Shown piece after piece: positions 22,719 through 34,734 of a stretch of DNA of 64,000 nt. The DNA is taken from NCBI GenBank assembly GCA_014529385.2, contig CM043958.1:124969817-125033816 (forward strand), read 5' to 3'. The notes beneath the pieces were generated by a model. The model saw only the letters and a program-made list of their open reading frames with translations, had not been told where the DNA came from and did no database searches. Position numbers and translations under genes: made by a program. The stretch's first letter is position 1; the number at the start of each line of letters is the position of its first letter. The stretch is from Adiantum capillus-veneris. Its lineage: Eukaryota; Streptophyta; Polypodiopsida; Polypodiales; Pteridaceae.

Positions 22719-23220
22719 TGCGGCAGGATTGTCATTTTTATATTTTATTATTATCATCTTACTTCTTTTCTTTTCGTTTCCTTCCCTTTCATTTTCTTTA
22801 AAAAACACATAACAAGTTTTTCAGAGCTTGAAAGAACCTTAATTGGCATAATCATGAGCCATACCATCACCATCTAATACCAGAATAAGAGTATGTATAT
22901 AAGGGAGGCGATACTAATTTTGGCTAATATTTGGCCGACTAATAATTATTGTAAATAAGTTTCTTTTATAAAAAAAGCAAAAAACGACAGATAATCAACC
23001 AAAAATTGATAAATCGAGCCAGGAAAGTCAGAATTGACTTTTGAAAGAAAACGGCAAAACTTCAAAGCAAGGACTTCGAACATGGCAAATATGGAAAGAT
23101 TCGACACAAGATGAATTTTGAGCCAACTTTTGAAGGATCAAAACTGCATATTGAACGCCATTTGTAAACCAAGTGTCAGAGTGACGAACGGTTCGAACAG
23201 TAGGTGATATGAACAACAAG
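22719..23220 (+). repeat. Presumed E2 3' LTR, right end unresolved
   Basis: Begins TGCGGCAGGATTGTC right after the polypurine tract. It contains a TATA-like GTATGTATATAAGGG at 22891-22905, as expected of an LTR promoter. No second copy is in the window, so the end cannot be fixed. No genes in this stretch. Confidence 0.45.
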
Positions 23221-23304
23221 ATATGATCAATGAAGGTAAGTATAACTGGGGCATTCTGGGTAGACTAGGAACATATAGTCAAATGGGGCAAGATAAACTC
23301 ATTT

Positions 23305-23465
<161 letters not shown>

Positions 23466-23763
23466 CACAGGAGCATAGAGTTTCTGGAGTTGCCTTTGCC
23501 CACTGCGACCACCTCGATGGATCTTACTACACCAGATTTGATAGGTATGATCCTTAACCTTACAAGAGCATGTGTGTGTGTCCCATACTGCATCAACAGT
23601 GCCAAAACAACAAATGAAAGCAGTACAAAGTCACAAAATCTGCAAACTAACAGGGCCAAAGGGGAAGTCTAAAACCCATCAAAAACTAGAAATATTTCAT
23701 CAGTAGACCCCAACTAACTGATAGAATCAACAAAGGCAAAAACAATAGAAAAAAGTGGTGGAA

Positions 23764-24985
23764 CATGGGTCGCGATCCATGTTCCCCAAACCCTAAAATC
23801 ATGGAAAGTTCTACAAGAGCAACACTAGAGGGTCAAGAACACACTCCTATGACTGGCTTTTCAAAATTCTTCCCAACATGGATCGCGATCCATGCTTTTT
23901 TTTGCCAAAATCAAGATAAAAGTGGCTCACTAGCTGGATAATGTACAAATGGTACTAGTGTTGCAAAATGATCACAAAAAGTGTTCTAAAGATCATCAAA
24001 CCCTCCTGGATTACTACTTCAGTCTGCAAATGGTCTTTTGGTCATTTTCACAGGAAAAAGGGTGAAATCCCAAGAAAAAAAAACTCAAGAGAGGACATGT
24101 GCTGGGATGCCAGCAAGACCTATAAAGAATGGCTAAAGATAAAGTCCTGACAAATTTTCAAATTATTGCTAAGGTCAATTGGGAGATTTCAAACTCTCCT
24201 CGGAGCCTATCAACAAGTAATTGTAACCTAAGGATGGTGGTAGGATCAAAACTAAGCAAAAATTACTTGCAAAATGGTGAAAATTGTAGGGTTCAGTTTG
24301 TCTTCTCAAAAGAATTCAATGTATGGTGGAGTTTGCCAAGGAACCGGGCAAAGCTATGAACTACATACCTAAATCATCAAAAGTCAAAACAATGATAGAT
24401 CACAGACAAAACATGAGTTCAAAAGTGACTGCCAGAAACAGATATGGTTAGAATAGAAAAAACATGGCCATAAATTGAAAAATGGGGCAAACTAAGGAAA
24501 AACATATCCAAAGTTTAAAAAATTTCACCAGTGTACTAGGAAAACCTATGGGAACCAATGTACACAAGAGCTGTATCAAAATTCTGTCCAACATGGATCG
24601 CGATCCATGTACCTTTTTTCCCATTATAAGCGAAAACCATGCCATCTGATTTAGTATGTTCAAGAAAGCCAAGCCATGGAGTTTCCAACCATTTGAATCC
24701 CAAAATCCACTTCAAAAAGCAAAAAATCTCTAAATCTGCAAATGGTTTCCAGAATTTAGCCCAAGTATCAAACCAATGATCCAAATCCCAAATTTTTTGG
24801 ACCAAGGCCAAATCTAGATGAACGGTATCATTAGATTTTGAAAATGTTTTCCAACATGGATCACGATTCATGTACCTTCAACCCTAAATCCAAAGAAAAT
24901 TGCTCAGCAGCATCTCCATATGCCCAGGAACAACTCCCCAAAGTTAGAATTTTCAAATGCTTCCCAACATGGATCGTGATCCATG
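23764..24985. repeat. Five copies of an 18-bp palindrome
   Basis: CATGGATCGCGATCCATG, a perfect palindrome, occurs exactly at 23877-23894 and 24592-24609. Variants with one or two changes are at 23764-23781, 24855-24872 and 24968-24985. Copies 1-2 and 4-5 are both exactly 113 bp apart and share flanking text (TTTTCAAA...TTCCCAA before, AACCCTAAA after). The palindrome therefore belongs to a larger diverged repeat. No ORF of note lies in the interval. Confidence 0.9.
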
Positions 24986-25186
24986 TTTCTTTTTGCCAAA
25001 TTTCATCTGTCACATTACAGTCTTGTGCCTATAGTAATCCTAGATGCATTGGTGAAATTTGGTCGAATTTGGAGTAGTTTTGACAAAGTTATGCTCATTT
25101 TTTCATTCTATGGTCAACTTTACACTTTTCGACAATTTTTTATCGATCGATAGAACCTATTTTCACATGCTAAAATTGACAACAGG

Positions 25187-25990
25187 ATGCCTCGAAGGAA
25201 AGCACAAAGGGAGTTGAATGTGGAACCTTATGAGAAAACCAATATATTATCATCAAATGAGAAAGATCACCTCACCGAACAGGTACTTGCGGCAATTCCG
25301 GCGAACATCTTCATCGAAAGGTTTCAAGCAGTAGACGGAGAAATTGTAAAGGCCACAATCTTCTCACAGGAAATGTGGATGTTGCACCAAAAACCAGAAG
25401 TGCAAGCAGGGGGCAAGCGCCTACAGCTATACAGTTTCTTACGACTGCCTTCTTGGCGAACGGATTTCAAACGAGCTCATGAGCTCATAAGTTCAATTCA
25501 GTAGAATGGGGAAGAAACTTTGACAGACAAGGATGGGGCACTTGTCAAGGTAAAGATCATAGCGGAAATTATCAATGAAGCCCTCCACTTACCACAAGGA
25601 TCACACAATCTATTGCAGAAAACAAAGGTAATAGACAATGACAAAGCCTTTTTGAAGCAACAAGGCCACAAGCTGACATATCAAGACCTGATCTACTCAG
25701 AGACTGAACTGCCATTGCGCCTTATATTGCAACATTTTCAAGGTACAGAAGCCTCCTAGATATACCGAACCTTTGTTGCAAATGACAGTGGTAATGGCGA
25801 TGGGCTTAGCTGAAGGCAGGGTGGTCAGTTGCGACTTTGGCAAAACTATCTCCTTGAGACTATCAGGGTGGAAGCAAACCTGAAGGGGAGTCAACAAAGT
25901 AAATCTTACATGAACGGGGGACCAATTCTCACACATATAGCCTATCAAGCACTGGGAATGATCGAGGATCTACCACCTGCCTAAGTGCAG
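25187..25990 (+). pseudogene. Unknown ORF remnant, part 1
   Basis: An open frame starts MPRRKAQRELNVEPYEK and runs 105 residues. The same frame or neighbours continue with stops: GALVKVKIIAEIINEALHLP, QDLIYSETELPLRLILQHFQ, then a shifted frame with PLLQMTVVMAMGLAEGRVVS and back to SYMNGGPILTHIAYQALGMI. The pieces line up as one decayed globular domain of roughly 260 residues. I do not recognise the family. The pattern of a polymer-like N-terminal domain followed by long coiled coil (next entries) is reminiscent of Gag-like or transposon-associated proteins, but this is inference only. Confidence 0.45.
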
Positions 25991-27160
25991 ATCAATCTGA
26001 TCCAAAGATCCAAAAGAGCTGTAAGACTAGTGACAGGACCCTCTACACGGACAAAACCAGAAGTCAAACAGACAAGGCAAAGTGCACCACTAAAGGATTC
26101 TGTTAGCAAGAAGACCGAGTCGGATGCTCGGAGTAGCCAGGAAGAGGGGTCCCACTCGAGAGACACTCCTTTGGAGTACGAGTCCTTGAAGGAGGATCAG
26201 GACAACCCATACGTACTCGGATATACCCTGTTGAAGAAAAAGGCTGAGCACTTGGCAGAGGCTATCTCCACTACTCATGCTAGGATGACAATGAAAGAAG
26301 CTCAGGCATTGAGGGAAAAGCTCCACCAACAAAAGCAAGATTAGCTTCAAACCCAAGGAACAGAAGTGGATGATGAAAAGGAAGAGGATGAAGCTAAGAA
26401 TATTCCACTGCTACGCAGGCAAACAGAGGCTTTGGAAAGGATCAAGCAACAGAAGAGGTAAGAAGCTGGAGAAAAAAGGGAAATTGTCGGCACCATGCGG
26501 CAACGCATTCACAATGAGCTCAAGCAAAAGATGGAGCAAAGGCAAAGAAAAGAATCAAAGAAGCCATGCATTGATGATCTCAAATCATCTGACAAATCTA
26601 GTCAATGCAAAAAAGAGAGGAACATCATGACACACAAGGTCAAGGCCTTGGTTCTCCCAAGGATGCTTCTAGAAACTTCGGAAAAAGAGAAGGGATTAGA
26701 AAGTGCAGGACTGTCGGAGCAAGGGGCAAAGGTAAAGCAAATGGATCAAGAAACAGAGTTTGCCCAAACAAAGCCTACCACAACATCTGATAATATAAAA
26801 GATTCAAAACAAAGAGAAAAGCAAGCTGAGGTGGCTGAGCAATCGGATCAGGGCCAAAAAGACCAGCATAGGCCAAGATCTCCACGCTCACAAGCGGCCA
26901 TGGAGGAAGGAGCAGAGTTAGTCAAATCCTTTGACATTGACACTCACTTAGAGAAAATCAAGCTGCAGTTTCCATGTCAAAGGACTCTTTACAACCTAAG
27001 AGAGATGGAGTTAGAAGACAACAAAAAGAAAGCATCTAGAGAAGCAGCAAAATCATTGTAGTTAAAGCACCAAATCCAACACCAAAGAGGACACAACTCC
27101 AAGCACAATTGGAGTTGTAGAGAGAACAAGAGAATGCACCATATTATTACAAGGAAGTGC
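25991..27160 (+). pseudogene. Unknown ORF remnant, part 2 (charged, coiled-coil)
   Basis: Frames at 25985-26344 and 26495-27061, with others between, are very rich in Lys, Glu, Gln, Arg and Ser. Examples are KKKAEHLAEAISTTHARMTM, MRQRIHNELKQKMEQRQRKE and EEGAELVKSFDIDTHLEKIK. Heptad-like spacing suggests coiled coil. It follows part 1 in the same orientation and is broken by stops near 25981, 26342 and 27059. Family unknown. Confidence 0.45.
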
Positions 27161-27726
27161 AACAATTCAACGAGGCGAACTTTGCCTTGCAGCAACGCCT
27201 CGAGGAGGAGCTAACCAGGGGAGAAGAACAAAATGAGAAGCTACATGGCTCGTATGCGGTGGTTAGTAGATCTCTAACTCAGCTCCTAGCCATACAAGAA
27301 ACCCCCTTCTCCTCAACAATGACTACAGGATCTACTTCCTTGAACCAGGAAATCAAAGAGTTTAAAGAAGCCGTGAAACAAGAGAAATATGACAGGCAGA
27401 TCATGACGACAGGTCATAGGGCCCTACAACAGGCCAAGGATGACAAAATTGAAGATTTAAAAAGGCAAATCACTGAGGCAAGAGGGGAATTATCAGCTCT
27501 GAGAGAAAATCATCCAAAATATCAGCAAGCCCCAGGGGAGTTTGAGCAGGGAGGCGAATTTGAACAATCAACATTTGAAGCTTATCAAACAGAGGTGCCC
27601 ACTACCAGCCTTGGAAAGGGCATGCAAGAATCTGCAGATCCAGCCATGACCTCCACTTCGGAGTCGACAAGGGATGAAATTCAGTGCTGGATCTCAGAAG
27701 TAAAGAAGCCTTCACACAAGGTGTAA
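27157..27726 (+). pseudogene. Unknown ORF remnant, part 3 (coiled-coil)
   Basis: 189 residues open. The first 130 are a strong coiled-coil candidate (NEANFALQQRLEEELTRGEE; LQQAKDDKIEDLKRQITEAR), followed by a Glu/Gln/Ser/Thr-rich tail. It continues the direction and composition of part 2, so parts 1-4 probably derive from one large protein of more than 1000 residues. No catalytic motif is visible. Confidence 0.45.
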
Positions 27727-28761
27727 ATGCAATATGATCTAAAAGTGCTGGAATCAGCTGCCCTCCTCATGATCACTCCAGATGAGGTAGTTAAAAATCA
27801 TGGGCACGAGATGATCCCACTGCCATTGATGCGGCAATAAGTGAGATTATGGCAGCAAAAGATGCTCCCTAAACTTGAACCAAACAACAGAGGGGACTAC
27901 AGAGAGGTCCCTGTTACGGCCCTTTAGATTCAGGCCATCCTAGACAATCAACCCTTGTGGCAGAAAAAATGGTTCGATCAGCAACCAGCTGATGAAACAT
28001 ATTAGAGGAATGCTCCTCAGCATCTCAGGATCAACCCCACCTACTATCCCATCAACAGATGGTGATCCTGGGATAGTTTTTACATTTGGCAAAGCAAAAG
28101 ACCGACAGTGCTGAACTACCCGATAATTACAAAGCCCCTCAACAACAACCCACCATTCGAGCATTACATGAATCAAAATCTAAAAGGGGTAGTCCACATG
28201 ATGAAGGAGATCCCAGATCTTGCCTGTCAGCAGATGCTGGTAAAGATTGCATAAATGCTCATCACATGCATTACAACTTTTAATGATATAGAGGCAGCAG
28301 AACACCCCTGGTAGATTTTTGTGGAAGGCACAAGAGGGCTTTGCTGGAATATGGAGACAAAAATACCAAGCAGGAATGTCATCATGGGATTTTAAGCAAG
28401 AGTCATGTTTTCTCCTTCTCATTACATGCAGACCTTCAATGAGGCTTTCATGAAAGGCTTCTTTAAAGTGGACTCTTCCATATTCAACCCAATGACAAGA
28501 GATCTGTCAGCCCGCCACATAGCCTACCAAAGTACCCTCAGTAATATCCCTTTAGAGAGCTGGCAGTCAAAGTCGAGCTTGAAGCACGAGCTTAGAAATT
28601 CAAAAATATCACTACAACGCTCGAAAGAAGGCAGTAGCCTTGCTCAGAGACAACTTGCACGAGGACATGCAATCAATAGGAAGGGGGAAATGTTTGGTGG
28701 ATACAGGCGTATGTACACCAAACCCTGTAAATACTCTATTGTTTCAAAGAAAGCCATGTAG
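27727..28761 (+). pseudogene. Unknown ORF remnant, part 4 (C-terminal, Trp-rich)
   Basis: After the stop at 27724-27726 the frame resumes with many Trp and aromatic residues: QAILDNQPLWQKKWFDQQPA, INPTYYPINRW and NPPFEHYMNQNLKGVVHMMK. It then runs into an open frame from 28405 (MFSPSHYMQTFNEAFMKGFF) to 28761. Stops within are mostly TAG. It may be a compact C-terminal domain. No similarity is recalled to RT, integrase, transposase or helicase, so assignment to any known transposon class is not supported. Confidence 0.4.
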
Positions 28762-29570
28762 TTTAGCCTAGGATGAGTTGTAATCATGATGTAAGTAGAC
28801 AATGCCCTTTTTACTCCTCTGAGTCTACACCCTTGTAAGAGGCCGTATGGTCGTGGGAAAGACCCCTTAACTTTTAAAGTCAAGAGATTTGGTATTAGTT
28901 TGAAGAATCAAAAAACGTGCACTGCGGAGGCCTCTTCTTGCTTCAACTTGTAATCTTCTTTTCTCCTGAGATGGTAATCAGAATTCATTTCCGAATAGCA
29001 CATTGCGTTCCTTGTCTCTTGCTCTACAATCTAAGTGTAATCATTTCCAATTCTGCTGTGGTTCACGACGCTTTCTTTGTGAGCTAAATGCATTGATTTG
29101 GAGGTTAAAATGGTCCATGGATAAGTGTTTATATGCTTAAGGAAGTCTGACCTTTCCAAGTACTTCTATTTCAATTTTCTGCACATTTTTTGTGATGGAT
29201 TTTGATTTATGTACCTTCCAGATGGTGATATAACTTGGAAGGATTGAGCCCTTAAGTGTTGTGATACCTCTGCTTAAGTTTCATGGCATTCTGGATTTGT
29301 TTGGATGCTAAAACGGCGTGATGACCTAGAGTGGTGAGATTGTGACGCATACTGATTGTCTGACTAGGAAGTGGTTGATTTGCTTGTGTTGTAGAATGAG
29401 TAGCCCTTGAGTTCACTTTAGTGAGATTGATACTCTCATTAAGTCTCCGTGCCCCATCCCGAGTTGCTTCCTTGCATATTGACATTATGTTAGTACAAAA
29501 GAGCTATGTTGCAGACGTCCGTCGCGATGAGGGCCATCATACACTTTTCCCTTCATCATGGAGGGAAAGA
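28762..29570. other. Intergenic, nothing recognised
   Basis: No supported ORF, repeat or structural RNA. Composition is moderately AT-rich. Confidence 0.5.
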
Positions 29571-29836
29571 TGCTGGTGTAGCCTATGGTGGGTGCCAGAG
29601 TTGAGGGTAGGGCATGGCGAGGTAGAAGGCAGAAGAACAAGGGAGAGAGCAAGAGAGAGAGCTCGATACATTAGTCAAAAACAAACACGCTACCCTATAT
29701 TTTGATCATGCTTACACTGTATATATAAAGTCAAACAAAGGCCATGAAAAACTTGACTTGCATTTGACAGTGAACTGCATGCAATAGGGCTTGTACCCAC
29801 GAGCTAGACCGTACAAGTGGGCTTGCATACCCAACA
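29571..29836 (-). repeat. 3' LTR of the small element
   Basis: 266 bp, matching 30831-31099 along its length with scattered substitutions and small indels. It contains TGTATATATAAAG near 29718. Confidence 0.85.
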
Positions 29837-30830
29837 ACCCCCCCCCTCAAGCCCAAACTACTAACAATGGACTTGAGACAGATAGACCATGGCAGAGTTC
29901 ATTCACCTAAAACCATGAGTAGAAGTCCCCCCTTGATAATAGCATAGGTGTGTGTGTACTTCCCTCAAACAACCATCAGTGTGAGACAAAACCCGACCAA
30001 AACAACAAAGGGTGGTCTTACCATTTTATTTTATGGCAGTGTCTATAACTTGTACAAAAGTTTGGCATGATAGTAACCGACTACCAAGATGCTAAAACAA
30101 GGCTTTGAAATTGGTATTGACAAAACAAGACTATAACACGGAATTGGTAAAATAATTTGTGAAAATTTGTACCGCAATCTCGAAGTAGTTCTTCATGTAT
30201 TGGTCTTTGACTTCCTGAAAGAGATCTTCTTGTGAGATGTGAAGCATTTGTTGATGTATTTGAGCATGTCGTAGACATGAAAAACCATTGAATAATCACC
30301 TCTGTCTTTCTTTCTCGAGAAGCTTCGATTTTTGGAGATTTATCAACCATTTTAAAACCGTTTTCATGATGCTCATCTTGTAGCTTTGGAGGCCAATTTG
30401 TAGCCTTTGAGAAGTAGCTTTGATGACGCCACACCCTTGATGATATGATCCTTTTTTATCTGCTATTAATGAGCATCACCGAGCACCAAATATCGAGCCA
30501 ATCAGGTGGGAATCCATGCTTTAATAGGAGGTTTTAATTAACACTGTATTTTGTGTTAAAAAATAACAACATGTAGCTCTCAAAAATAGCACGAGCAGGT
30601 GGATGTTCTGGAATGCTGCAACAGTACAGAGGCGGATGCTCGCTTGTGTAAGTAGTTCGCCTCGTGGTCGGCCTTGCGTTGATGTGCTCAAATTGCTTGC
30701 AACTTTCTTTGGTGCCCCGTTTTCCTGCATCAGGTTTCCTACTTGACCTTCTTCTTGCCTTGCCAACGGCAGTTGCTACCACGACCTCAAGTTGCCCCAA
30801 GAACACCATCAAGTGCTGTGATACCAGTTT

Positions 30831-31099
30831 TGTTGGTGCAGCCTATGGTGGGTGCTAGAGTCAAGGGTAGGCCATGGCGAGGTAACAGGCAGAAGAACAA
30901 TGGAGAGAGCGAGAGAAAGAGCTTGATACAGCAATAAAAAATTAACACGCTACTCTATATTTTGATCATGATTACAATGTATATATAAAGCCAAACAAAG
31001 GCTAGGCACAACTTGACTTGTAACAACTGACAATGAACTGCATGCAATAGGGCTTGTACACAAGAGCCAGACCGGACAAGTGGACTTGCATACCCAACA
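30831..31099 (-). repeat. 5' LTR of the small element
   Basis: 269 bp, TGTTGGTGCAGCC...TACCCAACA. The adjacent primer site identifies it as the 5' LTR in minus orientation. Confidence 0.85.
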
Positions 31100-31294
31100 C
31101 AAACATGCACCAAGCCATCAGTTAATACCCCTTAATATCTTGCTCCTCTGAAATATTCACTTGCTTTTGGTGTAACTTTTGTTGTTCCATACTTATGAGG
31201 AGCTAGCGTGTTAGCAAACATAATAGGTATTCTTCAATAAAATTTGGTCGTTAACAAATTCTTAGAATATTGGTATATTATACAATAGCTATGT

Positions 31295-31357
31295 CCCCCC
31301 CCCCCCCCCCCCCCCCTGTTAACTGTTCACCTCTATCTCTCTCTCTCTCTCTCTATC

Positions 31358-31398
<41 letters not shown>

Positions 31399-31408
31399 CA
31401 CACACACA
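31295..31408. repeat. Poly-C, (CT)n and (CA)n compound repeat
   Basis: A run of 22 C (31295-31316), then a short (CT)n, then (CA)n with one interruption. Such a long C run is rare and may vary between individuals or be a sequencing weak point. Confidence 0.95.
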
Positions 31409-32179
31409 TCTTGAGAGCACTCACTTAGCAAACATGTGCCACCAAAAGCATGTGCAAGTTGGAGGGACTTTTGTGAGGTGAGACCCTTTGAGAAAAGGAA
31501 GAGGAGAGAGACAATTCAGTGAGGTGAGGCCCTCAGAGAGGAAGGAAGAGGAAGGTGTCTTTATGAGATCATATCACAACAAAGGGAGGGACGACATGAC
31601 CTAAGAGTTTGTGCAAGGGTAAAGGGGCGAAGATGTGGTTCTATATTTTCTTGGAATATATTGGTCCTTCAACGCGCTTTCCATAGTTGCAAGTAGGAGA
31701 GATAGGCATTGTGTGACGCAAAGAGAGAGACAAGTGTACATAGAAAGTGTTTGTCTCTAGAATCTTATGTGAAGCCATGTAGAGGTCGAACTCTAGATCC
31801 ACAACTCAAAACATTACATGGCCAACAAGACATGGGGAATCCTTGGATGCAATGAACCTTTAAGTAATTGTAGGTTTTGTCTCTTGAATCCTCAAGCAAT
31901 GTCCAATCCTTGCTCCAACTCCATTCATTATTGTGAATGTTTTCTTGAGGCTCAACGCTATCTCCTCATTGCCTTTAAGAGATTCATGCCCAAAATCAAT
32001 CACTTGATGATTGCTCACACTCTATAGCTTGTAGTCACACATGCGCTAGAGGCTAGGACATTAGAGAAAGAGCTTAGAGGCCGTTAGATTCTAGAACCAA
32101 CATGGAAATCATCACAAGAGTGGTTGCATAAAACTTTGCATTGATAAGCATCTACATTTGTAGAATAAGCACAACAAAT
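31409..32179. other. Intergenic, nothing recognised
   Basis: No supported gene. Short GAGG-rich stretches near 31475-31560 only. Confidence 0.5.
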
Positions 32180-32790
32180 GAGTTGCATTAGGGAAAATTT
32201 GGACTCTCAAAGGGGTCGTATAAGGACTTTGACTTTTTTCTCTCTAGCCCAAAATGCATGCACGGTAAAATTTTTACAGGTGAAGTCAAAACTTGTCGGA
32301 CCTTTTGGTTTTAGGATGTACGCATTGAGATCTATCCATTGATATATAGCATGCCATCAGATTCCTTATATTCTAGAAGATTCCCATTTTTTATGTGAAA
32401 ACTCCGTCTTATAAATGGAATCTCTCCCCACATTTCAGTTTGAGTGGGCACGCCATAGCTTTTACAAATCAGCTCCAAATTTGCCGGAGTTTGGGGATTT
32501 AGAACCTACTTTCTAAGATTTTTCCAATGATATGTTGGTTGATAGGGTTTTGACAAAGCGTTCATGGACTTCACCAAGTTGTCCAGTTTGGACAAGAAAG
32601 ACAAAGTTAAACATCCTTATAAGGCCCCTTTGAGAGTCCGACTTTCCCCTAATGTAATGATATGTTGGTTGATAGGGTTTTGACAAAGCATTCATGGAAT
32701 TCACCCAGTGGTCCACTTTGGACAAGAGAGACAAAGTCAAACATCCTTATAAGGCCCCTTTGAGAGTCCAAAATTCTCCTCATGCAACTC
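32180..32790. mobile_element. Fold-back / MITE-like element with 69-bp terminal inverted repeats
   Basis: The left arm 32180-32250 begins GAGTTGCATTAGGG and contains GGACTCTCAAAGGGG. The right arm 32720-32790 is its inverted counterpart (CCCCTTTGAGAGTCC ... CATGCAACTC). Between them a unit of 130 bp is repeated directly (from 32526 and from 32656), so the right arm motif occurs twice. There is no ORF for a transposase, which fits a non-autonomous DNA element. Flanking bases do not give a clear target duplication. Confidence 0.65.
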
Positions 32791-34210
32791 TTCAATCCTA
32801 TCACATTTTGCTTGTTTGAAGGTCTTCTTTAAAAATAACACGTTAAGAGTGTTATCTCTTCTTTGATTTAAGAGGTGGGACTCAAATTTTAATAAATATA
32901 AACTTAAATTTTACCACCTTAGAGCTTAGGTTTTTTTTCTAATTTATAATCAATACTCAATAAGAGCTATTTATATTAAAAGAGAAAAACACTACAAACT
33001 TATTGGCTTCTATAGGAACCGGTAACCCACCATTATAGACCTTGACAACCCCATGCACAACACATGCCACAGGGAGCATAAAACACCATAAAGAGGCGAC
33101 TTTTACAAGAAATATATTCGGACAAATATTTTGAGCAACGGATGTCACCACATTGGGATGCTTGCCACCCCACCCCAAAATGTCCAATGCATAGGAAAAC
33201 AAAATGAAGCATGAAGTGGCAAACCATAAGCTACCAAGAGAAACTTCCTACCACCACAAGGCTCAAACACAAACCAGTGGTGGATCCCAAATACAACACA
33301 TCCAAGTTACATCTTATAACTTAGGCTCAAGTTTTAATTAAGCAGCCTTAAATGTTACGATTATATACAATTTGTCTTTCAAGGGCATTTTCAAAACTTT
33401 TCCTTCATAGTGAAAGATTCTTTTTGAAGGACCCATCCATTGGGAAGGGGTCTTTGAATGGCATGCTATTCACAGGGAAGGCCTATCACAAAAGTTCCAT
33501 GCATGTGCAGGCCTAGACCCCTAAGGAAGGGTTGCAATTTCCAGCATTGCACCTTCCTTGTCGTCTCTTGCCCACACAACACCCACAATGGCTCGAAGGG
33601 CTGGAAAATAGGGGAGGCTTGCAGAACAGAGTGGTAAGCATTTTGTTGGTACTCGCGTCAGGGGGACAACATGCACAACAGAGGCACCATGAGAAGGAGA
33701 TGTAGGGTTCCCCACTAGACCTGTAGAACCCCTCACATTCTCCTGCAGTTAGGTGTTGAATACTTCATTAGGTACAAGATCACCCCAAAGAATGCTCCAA
33801 CTCATATACTCCACAAAGAACTTAGGCATAACAGCCTTGCTCACACCGCTTACATCTAACAACGATATGACATTGGGTACCTAGAATGCGATGTTTGAGA
33901 AGTCCAAGACATGCTTGATGCCCCAAATGATAGGAGTCGACAAGAGCAGTAAGAGCTATGTGGGACAGTTGGTCTCCAAAGAAAGGAGCATGAAGTAGGA
34001 GAAATAGTTTCATTGTTAAGGCAACCGTTGAAGGTGAAAACCACAAATTACCCACTCTCTTTCCTTCATAGGGCAGCTATCAACAGGTGCAAACCTCCTG
34101 GGAAGGCATCCATTGCTTGCCATTTTTGCTTCCTATGACAATTATTATGCCTCAGCCAACAGACACTAGCTCTTTTGATGTTTGACAAGGCACGTCACTC
34201 ATGTCTCCTC

Positions 34211-34212
<2 letters not shown>
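32791..34212. other. Intergenic, nothing recognised
   Basis: Several short open frames with no family signature and no codon regularity. I see no feature to support. Confidence 0.5.

Positions 34213-34280
<68 letters not shown>
34213..34280. repeat. (CT)n microsatellite
   Basis: 34 uninterrupted CT units. Confidence 0.98.
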
Positions 34281-34283
<3 letters not shown>

Positions 34284-34284
34284 C

Positions 34285-34377
34285 AGGTCTCGAGTTCAAA
34301 TCTTCTCCGATAGATCTTTGAGGTCTCTTGGGATAGTTTCCTACAACGTCAAAATCCTCTTCTTTAAAAAAAAAAAA
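34285..34377 (+). mobile_element. Possible tRNA-derived SINE fragment
   Basis: GGTCTCGAGTTCAAATCTTC resembles a Pol III B box (GGTTCGANNCC-like). It is followed 65 bp later by a run of 12 A. A matching A box would lie where the CT repeat now is. Weak evidence, listed as a candidate only. Confidence 0.25.
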
Positions 34378-34734
34378 CCATAAAAGGTGCTAGAAGTGTA
34401 TACTAGAAAAGAAACAAGGTTACATTCTTCTATTGAAACAAGGGAAGATAAGAAAAACAGGGAGTTACATGGAGGGAGGTATTTCTTTTACTTTATTGTA
34501 GTTACTCAAAATCACTAAGGCTTCTTTAGTCATATTTCAACCTAGATGATCCTTTATAGACAACATAATTCACAACCATCAACTACTACTATTGGGCAGT
34601 GAGTTGAGGACGTCCTGGAGGTGTGCAATGAGCCGAAGGCTATTGAAGTGCTGCCTTCTTAGCTTTTCTTCTTCAGACCTGCAATCATTAATCATTAGAT
34701 GTAGGTGCATGTATGAGCCATCTAGTAGGACCTC

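Larger units (their letters stand above)
29571..31099 (-). mobile_element. Small non-autonomous LTR element (TRIM/LARD-like)
   Basis: Two direct repeats of 266 bp (29571-29836) and 269 bp (30831-31099) bound 994 bp. LTR ends are TG(T/C)TGG...CCAACA. Next to the right LTR, read on the minus strand, lies TGGTATCACAGC (30816-30827), one base from the initiator-Met primer site TGGTATCAGAGC. Next to the left LTR is a run of C on the + strand, which is a purine tract GAGGGGGGGGTTG on the minus strand. Both fix the orientation as minus. The internal part has no recognisable gag or pol, so it would depend on another element. Flanks AAAGA and CAAAC do not match, so no target duplication is seen. Confidence 0.8.
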
